This document shows positions 25,463 through 34,539 of a stretch of 64,000 nucleotides of DNA, piece after piece; position 1 is the stretch's first letter, and each line of letters begins with the position of its first letter. The notes below the pieces were generated by a model that worked only from the letters and a program-made list of their open reading frames with translations, did not search any database and was not told the origin of the DNA. The position numbers and the translations under genes were made by a program. Source of the DNA: Deinococcus psychrotolerans (GTDB taxonomy: Bacteria > Deinococcota > Deinococci > Deinococcales > Deinococcaceae); the NCBI RefSeq assembly GCF_003860465.1, contig NZ_CP034186.1, positions 1-64,000 of the forward strand. Reading direction: 5' to 3'.

Positions 25463-26746
25463 TCACGGTGGACTGAGGGTGGTGGGTTCGTCCAGCAACT
25501 GGGCCAGCGGCAACGGCACCAGCGGAGCGCGCGCACCCTCAAACCGCCAGCCGTACAGGGTTTCGCACGCGGGGCCGCAGACCCGGCCCTGGCACACGCC
25601 CATGCCGCAGCGGGTCTGGAGCTTGGCCGCCGTCCAGCCCGCGAAACCGCGCAACTCGCCGTGCCGCACGTCCTCGCAGCGGCAGACGATAGTTGCAGGT
25701 AATGGCGTGTGCAGGCGTTCAGGACGCAACGCGAACGAGCGTTCTAGCACGCGTTGAAAGCGGCGCTGAAGATCGGCGCGGCGTGGGGCATCACGTAAAC
25801 GCTCGATCTGACCGCTGGCGGCGCACCCGGCCACGAAGCCTTCCAGCAAAGCTCCGTCCACGCCACCGATGCCGCAAACTTCCCCAGCGGCGTAAACCCC
25901 CTGAATGCTCGTCGCCTGCCAGACGTTGACGCGCACCGCACCTGTATTATCGAGAGCGCAGCCCAGCAACGCGGCCACACGGGTTTCCGGCACCAGTCCA
26001 AAGCCCACCGCCAGGTAGTCGCAGTCCAGCCTGATCTCGCGTCGCCCACGCCGCAGGGTGACGCTCTGGAGCTGGTTCTGCCCACTGGCCCGCACCACAG
26101 CGCAGTCGGCCCAGTACGGCACGCCCAGCAATCCGGCGGCCAGTGCCGATGCTTCACGGGATTTACCGGGCAGCCGCGCCGCCGCCATACCGAACGCGGC
26201 CACACCCGTCAAACCTGCCTGTTCTGCCACGGCCAGCACCCGCGCCCCTTTTTGCCGTAGGCCCGCTGCCACCGCCAGCAGCAGCGGCCCCGATCCGGCC
26301 ACCACCACCCGCTTGCCGCGCACGTTCAGGCCGCCCTTGCTCATGGCCTGCAAGCCGCCTGCACCAACGACTCCGGGCAGGGTCCAGCCGTCGAAGGGCA
26401 GGAAGCGTTCGTTGGCCCCGGTGGCGAGAATCACCCGTTCAGCGTGAATCTGGCGCAGTCCAGCCGCAGTGGTCACCGTCAGCGTGTGCGCCCGCTCCCG
26501 CGTTTCTGCGGCCATCACTTCCGCGCCACTCAGCACGGTGATTCCGGGGTGAGCGGCCACATCGCGCAACAAGTCGCCTGCCGTCCCCTTCTGTCCTGCT
26601 GCCGCGCCGCGCCAGATTTGACCGCCTGCACCCGGCTGGGCGTCCAGCAGCAGCACCCGCAATCCACCCTCGGCGGCAGTTCGTGCGGCCATCAGTCCGG
26701 CGGGGCCAGCGCCCACCACCACGGCGTCCCAGACCTCAGAATTCAC
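25463..26746 (-). CDS. FAD/NAD(P)-binding subunit of D-hydroxyproline dehydrogenase with BFD [2Fe-2S] domain
   Basis: Protein of about 427 residues. N-terminal FAD site VVVGAGPAGLMAARTAAEGG, second dinucleotide site KRVVVAGSGPLLLAVAAGL, GVYAAGEVCGIGGVDGALLEG, and a C-terminal BFD-like iron-sulfur site CRCEDVRHGEL ... CGMGVCQGRVCG. It resembles the A subunit of octopine/nopaline oxidases and the alpha subunit of multi-subunit hydroxyproline dehydrogenases. The GTG start 26746 gives an 11-bp overlap with the small ferredoxin subunit; an ATG at 26773 is possible. Confidence 0.87.
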   Translation of the reverse strand: MNSEVWDAVVVGAGPAGLMAARTAAEGGLRVLLLDAQPGAGGQIWRGAAAGQKGTAGDLLRDVAAHPGITVLSGAEVMAAETRERAHTLTVTTAAGLRQIHAERVILATGANERFLPFDGWTLPGVVGAGGLQAMSKGGLNVRGKRVVVAGSGPLLLAVAAGLRQKGARVLAVAEQAGLTGVAAFGMAAARLPGKSREASALAAGLLGVPYWADCAVVRASGQNQLQSVTLRRGRREIRLDCDYLAVGFGLVPETRVAALLGCALDNTGAVRVNVWQATSIQGVYAAGEVCGIGGVDGALLEGFVAGCAASGQIERLRDAPRRADLQRRFQRVLERSFALRPERLHTPLPATIVCRCEDVRHGELRGFAGWTAAKLQTRCGMGVCQGRVCGPACETLYGWRFEGARAPLVPLPLAQLLDEPTTLSPP

Positions 26747-27005
26747 GGGCCACTTCCAGCAGTCGGCGGACATTCTGACCGTCCCGCGCAGGTGTCAGGC
26801 AGGTTCGCATCAACAGCCCATCCACCACAGCGCGGCATTCATAACAGCTTCCCATGCCGCACAGCGCTCCACGCGGTTCACCGCTCAGGCTGGAGCGTAG
26901 CGGCGAGAGGCCAGCGTTCTGGAGGGCGGCCAGCACTGTGGTTCCGGGTGCAACCGTGACCCGCCTCCCGTCCAATGTCAACACAGCCAGCGTCAGCTCA
27001 GGCAT
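26736..27005 (-). CDS. Small [2Fe-2S] subunit of D-hydroxyproline dehydrogenase
   Basis: Protein of 89 residues. It begins MPELTLAVLTLDGRRVTV and has plant-type ferredoxin cysteines in ALCGMGSCYECRAVVDG with the fourth in MRTCLTPARDG. Such small ferredoxin-like subunits pass electrons between the two flavin subunits of hydroxyproline, opine and sarcosine-type dehydrogenases. It overlaps the upstream flavin subunit by 8 bp and the downstream one by 11 bp, consistent with one complex. Confidence 0.87.
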   Translation of the reverse strand: MPELTLAVLTLDGRRVTVAPGTTVLAALQNAGLSPLRSSLSGEPRGALCGMGSCYECRAVVDGLLMRTCLTPARDGQNVRRLLEVAREF

Positions 27006-28107
27006 GGACGGCCTCCAGCATGCGCCCAAAGCGGGCAGGCGTGAAGTCGTGGGCCAGCAGTTCGGAGAAGCCTCCAAACAGTTGCGCGGCCAGTACCTCC
27101 GCCGTTCCCAGCGCGGTGGTAATGCCCAGCCCCTCATGCCCCGTCGCCAGGAACACGCCGTCCAGATCAGGATGCGGGCCAATCAACGGCAGGTGATCCG
27201 GGGTGGCACAGCGCTGCCCCGTCCAGACCCGGAGCGCAGAGGTTTGCGCCAGCGCGGGCAGAAACTCGGCAGCGCGGCGCAGCATCCGGCGCAGCAGCGG
27301 CCAGTCGATCTCGCGGTCTGGACGCTCGAACTGACGGCTGGAGCCGATCAGCAATTGCCCCGTGGGGCGCGGCTGGACATTGAAAGCCACGCTGTCCTCG
27401 TCGCCGCCATGGGCGCTTTTCAGGTAACCGAGTTCGACGAGCTGATGGTTGACTTTTAGGGCACCCCGTTCGGTGATCAGCAGGTGGCCCTTGCGCTGCC
27501 GCAGGGGTAGACCGGGCAACAACCCCGCTGCCCCGATGCCGTTCGCCACCACCACCAGATCCGCGTGCAGGCTTTCGCCGCTCGCCAGCCTGACTCCACC
27601 CTCGATCAATTCCGTGACCGCCCCGCGCCGCACGGTTGCCCCGGCACGCTCCAGCAGAAACTGGGCCACCACCGGGGCATACACCACGCTGTCGCCCGGC
27701 ACGCGCAGGGCTCCAGCCAGTCCGGGGCGCAGATTTGGTTCGGCATGCGCCAATTCGGCAGCGTTCAGCAGCAGCGCCCCCCGGCCCGCGGCCAGATACG
27801 CCTGACGTTTCGGCTCCACCGCCTCCAGTTCCTCTGCGTCGCTCGCCACCCAGAGCGTGCCACACGCGTGGTAATCAGCCTGTGCGGGTAAGTCCCGCGC
27901 CAGCGCCTCCCACAGCTCCAAGCTGCGGGAGGTCAGGGCCAGTTGCGCGGGGCTGTCGTCCATGACCACCAGATGACCCATGCCCGCCGCCGTCGCGCCG
28001 CCGCCGACTGGCCCCGGCTCCAGTACCGTCACGCGCACGCCATTTAACGCCAGGGCGTCCGCACAGGCCGCACCCACCATGCCGCCGCCGATGACGATGG
28101 CGTGCAT
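26998..28107 (-). CDS. FAD-dependent D-hydroxyproline dehydrogenase catalytic subunit (DAO family)
   Basis: Protein of about 369 residues with the DAO fold. FAD site AIVIGGGMVGAACADALALNG, late FAD motif VFLATGHEGLGITTALGTAEVLA, and VWTGQRCATPDHLPLIG typical of glycine/proline oxidases. It should oxidise cis-4-hydroxy-D-proline to 1-pyrroline-4-hydroxy-2-carboxylate. ATG at 28107 is preferred over the GTG at 28116 because GGAGGGG lies 8 bases before the ATG and touches the GTG. Confidence 0.87.
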   Translation of the reverse strand: MHAIVIGGGMVGAACADALALNGVRVTVLEPGPVGGGATAAGMGHLVVMDDSPAQLALTSRSLELWEALARDLPAQADYHACGTLWVASDAEELEAVEPKRQAYLAAGRGALLLNAAELAHAEPNLRPGLAGALRVPGDSVVYAPVVAQFLLERAGATVRRGAVTELIEGGVRLASGESLHADLVVVANGIGAAGLLPGLPLRQRKGHLLITERGALKVNHQLVELGYLKSAHGGDEDSVAFNVQPRPTGQLLIGSSRQFERPDREIDWPLLRRMLRRAAEFLPALAQTSALRVWTGQRCATPDHLPLIGPHPDLDGVFLATGHEGLGITTALGTAEVLAAQLFGGFSELLAHDFTPARFGRMLEAVHA

Positions 28108-28112
28108 CCTGC

Positions 28113-29084
28113 TCACCCCTCCTCTAGCCGGATGCCCCAGGCGAAAGGATCGCCCGGCTGCACGATCAGTTCGCCCTGTAGGGTGATAAACGCCCGTCCA
28201 GTGATCACGGGATGCACCTGACCGTCCCGGATAGAATATTGGCCCTCGAACACACTGCCGATCACGCTTTCCTGCCGCCAGACCTGATCGGGTTCCAGAC
28301 TGCCGTCCGCTGCCAGACAGGCCAGCTTGGCGCTGGTGCCCGTTCCACAGGGACTGCGGTCATACGCGCCGCCAGGACACATCACGAAGTTGCGGTTGAT
28401 CCCCCCGGCATGGCTGAAAAGTTCGATGTGGTCAATCTCCGCGCCGTCCTTTCCAGTGATCCCAGCTTCTCTCAACGCCTGACGAATTCGCAGAGTCTCG
28501 TCGTTCAGGGCCGGAATATCACCGAGATTCAGCGTCCGCTGGCCCACATCCACCAGATAGAACCAGTTGCCGCCCCAGGCCACGTCGCCCCGCACCTCGC
28601 CCAGACCTTCCACGGTGACGGTGACGTCTTTAAGGTGGCGGTAAGCGGGCACGTTCGCCACACTGACGCGGCCATCATCATGCAACGTCGCCGTGACCAC
28701 ACCCACCGGAGTGTCGATGCGGTGATCGCCGGGGCCGATGCGCCCCAGGTAGGCCAGCGTCGTCACCACGCCCATCGTGCCGTGGCCGCACATACCCAGC
28801 GGCCCAGCATTGTTGAAATAAACGACGCCTGTGACGCAGTCCGGCGACTTGGGCGGCAGCAGCAGAGCGCTGACCAGCACCTCGTTGCCGCGTGGCTCCA
28901 GATTGACCAGGGTTCGCCAGCGGTCAAAGTCACGGCTCAGTGCTTCACGCTGCTGTGCCAGGGTTTCGCCCGGCAGTTCCGGAAAGCCGTCCAGCACCAC
29001 GCGCGTCGGCTCGCCCGCCGAATGGGAATCCACGAAGCGGATGCGGTGGGTGACCGTCGAAACAGTTGAGGGTGCGGGTGACAT
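28113..29084 (-). CDS. 4-hydroxyproline 2-epimerase (proline racemase family)
   Basis: Protein of 323 residues. Both catalytic cysteines of the racemase family are present, NNAGPLGMCGHGT and DRSPCGTGTSAKL. The two-Cys pattern fits 4-hydroxyproline epimerase or proline racemase rather than trans-3-hydroxyproline dehydratase. VDSHSAGEPTRVV opens the fold. It converts trans-4-hydroxy-L-proline to cis-4-hydroxy-D-proline, the first step of the pathway encoded by the following five genes. It is the first gene of the minus-strand operon, 79 bp from the divergent regulator. Confidence 0.9.
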   Translation of the reverse strand: MSPAPSTVSTVTHRIRFVDSHSAGEPTRVVLDGFPELPGETLAQQREALSRDFDRWRTLVNLEPRGNEVLVSALLLPPKSPDCVTGVVYFNNAGPLGMCGHGTMGVVTTLAYLGRIGPGDHRIDTPVGVVTATLHDDGRVSVANVPAYRHLKDVTVTVEGLGEVRGDVAWGGNWFYLVDVGQRTLNLGDIPALNDETLRIRQALREAGITGKDGAEIDHIELFSHAGGINRNFVMCPGGAYDRSPCGTGTSAKLACLAADGSLEPDQVWRQESVIGSVFEGQYSIRDGQVHPVITGRAFITLQGELIVQPGDPFAWGIRLEEG

Positions 29085-29163
29085 CCCTTACGGTACGCCA
29101 GCAGCAGACCCTGCGTCTTGGTGAAGTTCACGGGGTTGGCTGCCGAATTGGGCACAATAGGCT
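29085..29163. promoter_or_regulatory. Divergent promoter region of the hydroxyproline operon and its regulator
   Basis: 79 bp between the two divergent starts. Both promoters and the AraC-type operator should be in this gap or just inside the genes. I see no clear repeat motif in it. Confidence 0.45.
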
Positions 29164-29943
29164 ATGCCCGTACTCCCGCCGCTTCTTCCTGATGCAAAAC
29201 GGATTCGGGTCTTGCCAGAGGCAATTCGGCGGCTAGGTTTAGATTCCCTGCTGGACGTGCTGGACTATTTGCCGGACACCGTGGCCTTCGTGAAAGATGC
29301 ACAGGGACGCTACCTGTACGCCAACCGCACCCTGCTGGAGCGGCTGAACCGTCCCGCCTCTGCCGTGCTGGGCTTGCAAGCCAGCGAGGTCTTTCCGGCG
29401 TCGCTGGGAGCGGCCTATACCCAGCAGGACACCGCCGTTCTGGCAGGCCGCACCCTGACCGAGCATCTGGAACTGCACCTGTATCCGGGCGGCAAGGCGG
29501 GCTGGTGCCTGACCACCAAACGCATGCTGGGTGAACCCCACGCCCCGGTGGGCCTGCTGGGACTGTCGCGTGATCTCCACCTGCCGCGCTCTCACGCCTC
29601 GGCTCTGGGGCTGGCCGCCGCCACTGCGCAGATAGAGGCCGAGTACGCCGCGCCGCTCAGCGTGCCGGAACTGGCCCGAAGCGCCGGCCTGAGCGTGACC
29701 ACTTTCGAGCGCCAGATCAGGCGCGTCTACGGCCTGACGCCCACGCAATTGCTGACCCGCACCCGCATTCAGGCCGCCACAGCGTTGCTGTCCCAGACCA
29801 GTCTCTCGGTGGCGCAGATCGCCGTCGAGTGCGGCTACTTTGACCACAGCGCCTTCGCCCGCGCCTTCAAGGGCGCGGTAGGCCTGACGCCCAGCGGATT
29901 TCGGGGCTTCGTTCGGGGCAGTACGGGTGAGGCAAAGCGGTAA
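29164..29943 (+). CDS. PAS domain-containing AraC-family regulator
   Basis: Protein of 259 residues. Residues ~30-140 are PAS-like (LDYLPDTVAFVKDAQGRYLYANRTLLERL). Residues ~155-250 form the two AraC helix-turn-helix motifs (LSVPELARSAGLSVTTFERQIRRVYG and LSVAQIAVECGYFDHSAFARAFKGAVGLTPSGFR). It is divergent from the hydroxyproline operon, so control of that operon, perhaps with a small-molecule ligand in the PAS pocket, is the natural inference. PAS-AraC fusions appear as regulators of hydroxyproline clusters in other bacteria. Confidence 0.88.
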   Translation: MPVLPPLLPDAKRIRVLPEAIRRLGLDSLLDVLDYLPDTVAFVKDAQGRYLYANRTLLERLNRPASAVLGLQASEVFPASLGAAYTQQDTAVLAGRTLTEHLELHLYPGGKAGWCLTTKRMLGEPHAPVGLLGLSRDLHLPRSHASALGLAAATAQIEAEYAAPLSVPELARSAGLSVTTFERQIRRVYGLTPTQLLTRTRIQAATALLSQTSLSVAQIAVECGYFDHSAFARAFKGAVGLTPSGFRGFVRGSTGEAKR

Positions 29944-30129
29944 GCAGCGTGTCAGACGTCAGTTTCTAGACTGAGCGTGCATAATCATCAAAGCGCTAGA
30001 AACGCAGAACTCTACCGATTCCCTGCGCCGTGCCGTGTAGGAGGCCGAGCAGCAGATGGATCACTCCCTGAGGGATTCTGGCAAGCTGTTATCGGCAAGG
30101 GGAATTGGAAGTGCCATGAGCAGGTAGTT
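29944..30129. other. Non-coding stretch after the AraC regulator
   Basis: No gene is supported. It runs into the IS6-type remnant. No strong hairpin terminator is visible. Confidence 0.4.
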
Positions 30130-30469
30130 TGAACATCAGGCCACCTGCTGCACGGTGGCTCTCCAGTGTTGCAGGGCAAGAGTCAACTCGTGTCGGCAGG
30201 GACTGACAGATAGGATAGAGTGGGCGGCCCTGTTTCTGGAAGATCATATTCACCCAGAAGAATTCGGAAAAATAACGTCGCTGCCGAGCTGTCTCGGTGC
30301 CGTTGGAGAAGCACATCAAGCGCTGCACTTTGGTCATCGACGGCCTTCCACAGCCAGAGGACTTTCTCCACGTCTCGGTAACTCAGGGCAGAGCGGTGGT
30401 AGAGCCAGACAGCATGGCCGATGATTGGAAGTGGAATCGGTATCCTGGGAGCTTTTGATCGTTCAGCAC
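30130..30469 (-). pseudogene. IS6-family transposase remnant (N-terminal half)
   Basis: From a GTG at 30469 it reads MLNDQKLPGYRFPLPIIGHA, VWLYHRSALSYRDVEK, then jumps (deletion of the HTH and first catalytic region) to VLWLWKAVDDQSAALDVLLQ, RHRD, FFRILLGEYDLPET, and decays. These are the usual N-terminal and core pieces of IS6 transposases, so this is a different fragment from the C-terminal one at 17609. Confidence 0.65.
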
Positions 30470-30687
30470 GGCCTCACCCTACACCAACAGCTTGCCAGAA
30501 TCGTTGTGGACGTCGTTCCATCACTCCTGCTGGAGATGGGCGAAAACGGCTTGATCAAGTTGGGGCGCGTTCCCAGTAACATTTTCTCTTTCTGTCAGGC
30601 GATCAAAGATTTCTCTTCAAACGGTTCTGAATCTTAATCTTTTGTTAATGTATTTATAACGCAATCAATAACACTGGAAACTGTCCC
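30470..30687. other. Non-coding stretch before the GGDEF-EAL gene
   Basis: Short open frames are present but have no recognisable product. The last 60 bases before 30688 are AT-rich (TCTTAATCTTTTGTTAATG) and may hold the promoter of the next gene. Confidence 0.35.
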
Positions 30688-32969
30688 ATGTCCCCGCGTG
30701 TCCTCCCGAGGACTCTATTCATCCTGGTTGTTTACATTATTGTCTATGCGGTGTGGCTGCTCAGCGTCCCGGTCAGGTTTTCTCCACTCCTCACACAGAA
30801 TCTGCTTTTTGTCCCACCGTTCTTCCTGGCCGCGTGGGTGGTCTGGCAGACTTCCCGCTTACCGCATATTCCAGCAGTGCGCATGTGGCGGTGGATCAGT
30901 TACGGGCTGCTGTTTTATGGACTGGGCGCAGCACTGCATGCAATTTACGACGCGCTCATCCTGCCTCAGTTTCCATCGCCGGCGGATCTGGCTTACCTGG
31001 CATCGCTGCCGTGCTTCGCTGCCGGTTTGGCGGCCCTGAAACGTGAGCGCGTCAGTCCTATGCAAACCCTCAGCTTCCTGATCGACACAGCCTTGGTCAT
31101 CCTGATCATGGGCGATCTTCTGTTCAGGACACGCTGTCCCGCTATGATTCCTCCTCACTGGCCATGTGGGTTTCGCTGGCATACCCGGTAGCGGATCTGC
31201 TGCTGTGTGCTGCGGCCGTTACGCTCGCGCTCTGGCGTCCCTTAAGCCTGCGGCGGCGCGTCGTCTTCCTGCTGGCGACTGGGCTGCTGTTTTATCTGGG
31301 CAGCGACGTTCTCTACTACAATGCGCTGGCCCACAAGGTTTACGTTTCTGGTACTCTTGCCGATCTCGGCTGGCCGCTGGGCGCACTGCTGATCGCCTGG
31401 GCCGCTTACCGCAGCGGTCAGACGATCAAACGCCAGACGACGGTGCGTCCCGAACGCGGTGAACACTGGAAACCGCTGCTCCCTCACTACGCCGTGCTGG
31501 GCGTGTTCGTGCTGTATCTGACCACCCACTTCCTGACGCCTCTGGACTCCGGTCAACAGGTCATTTTGTGGTTGGTGGTCGGCCTGTTCGTCTTACGACA
31601 ACTATTGACGCTGACCGACAATCAGCGCCTGCATCTGCGGCTGACTTACCGCGCTGAGCACGATCCGCTGACTGGTGTCCGCAACCGCGACGATCTGGAG
31701 GTCAATCTGCAGCGGCAAATCGATGAGGCCCGCAGCTGGAACGACGGGGTGGCGGTGCTGTTCGTGGATCTGGACCGCATGAAAATGATCAACGACACCT
31801 TCGGTCATCCAGTGGGTGACCAGCTGTTACGGGCGGTGGCCGGGCGGTTGACTGCTCAGCTTCCACCGGGGGCAGTCGTCTCGCGCTTCGGCGGCGATGA
31901 ATTCGTGATCGTCCTGTCCAGGTCCGCCGCGCCGCAGGCCGCTCAGGTGGCTCAAGCAATCTTGGAAACGGTGGGCCAAGTCTTCCAGATCGGCTCCGAT
32001 CTTCTGCATATCTCGGCCAGCATCGGGGTGGCACTGGTGCCCGGTGACACAGACAACGCGGCGGAAGCCATCGAGAAAGCGGACGCCGCCATGTATCACG
32101 CCAAGCAGCTCGGCAAGGCCATGTGGCGCTTTGCCGATGAACAGCTCAACGCGCTCCACATGCCCCAGGCCCGCATGGAAGTGTTGTTGCGCGGCGCACT
32201 GGAGCGCGGTGAGCTGTCGATGCACTTCCAGCCGATCCTGAATCTGATCAGCAGCCAAGTGTACAGCTTTGAGGCCCTGATGCGCTGGAACTCGCCCGTG
32301 CTGGGCTCGGTTTCGCCCGCTGATTTCATTCCGGTGGCTGAGGCGCGGGAGATGATGGGCCGCCTGGGAAGCTGGGCCCTGCGCGAGTCGATCCGGCAGA
32401 TGCGTGCGTGGCAGACCGAACTGCCCGGCGTGGGGGTTTCGGTCAATGTTTCGGCGACCCGCTTTACCCACACGGATTTCGTGGCAGACGTGTGCTCGGC
32501 GCTGGCCGAGTACGACAGCTTCGCGCAGCTGCTGACTCTGGAAATCACGGAGAGTGCGGTGCTGGCGGACGCCCAGCAAGCCCGCGAGAAATTGCTGGAG
32601 TTGCGCGACATGGGCGTGCGTGTGGCGATGGATGATTTTGGCACTGGCTATTCCAGTCTGGGACAGTTGCGCGATCTGCCGGTAGACATTCTCAAAATTG
32701 ACCGGGTATTTGTCCAGGAGAGCCAAAGTGACGCCGCCTTCATTAAAGCGATGGTGGTCATGGGCCATAGTCTGGGTCTGAAGGTGGTGGCTGAAGGCAT
32801 TGAGCACGCCCATATGGCGGCCTGGGTTCAGGCGCTGGGCTGCGATCTGGGACAGGGCTTTCATTTTGCCCGCCCACTGCCTGCCCATCAGGCGGTGGCC
32901 TCAATGGTTCGGCTTCAGGGCGGCTATTCATTGACGGATAGAGAAGAGCGGCAAACGGATAAAACTTGA
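30688..32969 (+). pseudogene. Membrane GGDEF-EAL protein, one frameshift
   Basis: The N-terminal membrane part (30688 to ~31120) has helices beginning LFILVVYIIVYAVWLLSV. The frame then changes near 31120; the new frame reads QDTLSRYDSSSLAMWVSLAY and continues to 32969. The second part has more helices, a GGDEF domain with intact GGDEF (SRFGGDEFVIVLS) but no I-site RxxD, and an EAL domain with FEALMRW, NVSATRFTH, LEITES, MDDFGTGYSS and GLKVVAEGIE, all expected metal and substrate residues. A sequencing error could also explain the shift. The C-terminal ORF starting at 31164 might still be translated. Confidence 0.75.
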
Positions 32970-33001
32970 CCTGACCAGTACGGACGATTTTGGCAAGCTA
33001 C

Positions 33002-33166
33002 TATCGTACGGCGGTCGGCGTCGGGCATGTCTGCCGGGATGAAGGCCACGTTATTGAGCGCCGCTCCCAGTTGCGTACGGCGTTTCTTGCGGGTAACGGC
33101 TGCTTCCTGGGCTTCCAACTCTAAACCGGACTGACCCTGTTTGGCGGTGGTGCGGCTGGTGCTCAT
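33002..33166 (-). pseudogene. Serine recombinase (resolvase) fragment
   Basis: The minus strand from 33166 reads SRTTAKQGQSGLELEAQEAA, like the resolvase segment VSTxKQGxSGLGLEAQ. It then jumps to NNVAFIPADMPDADRRTI, which matches the later conserved DMPxADR segment. The middle and the DNA-binding end are missing. Confidence 0.5.
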
Positions 33167-33425
33167 AAACTATGTTACAGAATGCGAAGGAACGTTGAAT
33201 TCCTGCGCCAGAACGGCTATCCACTCAGCTATGCAGGGTACAACTTCTGAGCTAGAGGCTTGAAACAGCCATAAAAACGGGCGGGATTTTCGCCGTTTTT
33301 AGGATCAGCTAACACGTTGTGCTACAGATTCATGGCGCTGACCAGCCCGTCGCTACCGAAAATGAATTTGCCCTCTGGCGAACAAAACCACTTCATTCCT
33401 GGGTGAGACGCTGGCTGAAATTGGC
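33167..33425. other. Intergenic region with a bidirectional terminator
   Basis: Contains the hairpin AAAAACGG ... CCGTTTTT at 33273-33300, with T runs on both sides. It would end transcription from either flank. The rest shows nothing recognisable. Confidence 0.45.
33273..33300. terminator. Bidirectional intrinsic terminator
   Basis: Near-perfect hairpin AAAAACGG(G)CG ... CGCCGTTTTT, with A and T tracts forming the outer stem, so it works on both strands. Confidence 0.6.
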
Positions 33426-34403
33426 TCATGGCATCAGGTAAAAGACAGTCAAGACGGGCCTGTTCGAGAGGTCATTGTTGTTGCCTGAATTCAGGTAAGT
33501 ACTATCGGCGTTGCCGTCTCCATCGGTCAATTTGGGAAAGCTCAGACGATACTGTGAACGGGTGCGACCCGCGCTTACATCGGCTTGGACGGCGCTCCCA
33601 ACCCAGAGAGCGTAGTTCGTGATCTTAGACTGCTTCATGGGCTCGTCAATGGCGCTGAGGGACGTTGTATTGAAGGCGGCACCCGTCAGGGCCGCTCCAT
33701 AGTTGACGTGATCCAGCATCAGCGCATTGGCTCCGATACTCAGATCCGTGTACGGATTTCCTTCAATCGAGGTCTGCTCAATGAGGATCATTGCGCTCTC
33801 GATGCCTTGTTGCGTAGCAGGGAGACCACTCAGGTCAAAGCTGATGAAGCTGCGGTAGGCGGTGTTGTTCTCACCACCATTGCCGTCTCCCACTCGGAGT
33901 TTGTCGCTGACCGTGTTGACGACGTTGTCTCCACGCACCCAGCCGTCCAGTGTCGCCGTGCTATACGCGTCATACTCCAACATCCGGAAAGTCTTGAAAC
34001 TGCTGCTTCTGGGCAGCATCGCATTGCCCGCACTGTCTGTGGCAGAGCCGGTCAGTTTGAAGGCATAGATTTTCGCTGCTCCGCCGCTGTAGGCTAGGTC
34101 TTGGTCGGGGTTGATGGTCAGTACCGTACTGTCTGCATTCCAGCTAAAAACCACGCCGCTGGCGGGCAACTCGGTAGATTGGTACGCGGCCTGAGTGGCG
34201 GCCTGATTCATCTTCTCGCTGAAGGTCACCACGATATTGGCTTCCTTGGAGACGCCGATGGCTCCGTCGGCGGGCGTGATCGAAACAATGGTGGGCGCGG
34301 TGGTATCTGGGTCAGGTAGGGGAGCGGGCGTGCCTCCGCCTCCACAGGCAGTGAGGCTTAGGGTGGCGGTCAGCAGGGCGGCAGTTTTCCAGAATGCAGT
34401 CAT
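33426..34403 (-). CDS. Lipoprotein with Ig-like domain and DNRLRE-type repeat domain
   Basis: Protein of 325 residues. Lipobox in LTATLSLTAC (Cys ~20) followed by GGGG. Residues ~35-145 look like a bacterial Ig-like (Big_5/SbsA) domain: PTIVSITPADGAIGV, ANIVVTFSEKMN. Residues ~150-325 resemble a DNRLRE/CBM96-like beta domain (GWVRGDNVVNTVSDKLRVGD, AYRSFISFDLSGLP, NRPVLTVFYL). It is probably anchored at the outer surface. Function is unknown. Sequence before the gene resembles that around the next lipoprotein. Confidence 0.8.
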   Translation of the reverse strand: MTAFWKTAALLTATLSLTACGGGGTPAPLPDPDTTAPTIVSITPADGAIGVSKEANIVVTFSEKMNQAATQAAYQSTELPASGVVFSWNADSTVLTINPDQDLAYSGGAAKIYAFKLTGSATDSAGNAMLPRSSSFKTFRMLEYDAYSTATLDGWVRGDNVVNTVSDKLRVGDGNGGENNTAYRSFISFDLSGLPATQQGIESAMILIEQTSIEGNPYTDLSIGANALMLDHVNYGAALTGAAFNTTSLSAIDEPMKQSKITNYALWVGSAVQADVSAGRTRSQYRLSFPKLTDGDGNADSTYLNSGNNNDLSNRPVLTVFYLMP

Positions 34404-34442
34404 CTTGTTCTCCTTGGAGTGGATCAGAGGTTCAGTTGGGAA

Positions 34443-34510
34443 GGGTAGTTCAGGCCGTCATTGGCTAAGGGCATGCCGTTCAACGAGCTTGCGCTGCCGC
34501 CTGCGGGTCG
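34443..34510. repeat. Partial duplication of the monooxygenase 3' end (copy 1)
   Basis: Similar to 35825-35895 over about 70 bases, starting GGGTAGTTCAGGC and ending GCTGCCGCCTGCGG. The other copy covers the last codons (DPQAAARFVEQ) of the flavoprotein gene. This one is a decayed copy with no gene attached. Confidence 0.55.
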
Positions 34511-34539
34511 GAGAGAAGGGGCGCTCTATTCACCTGGGT

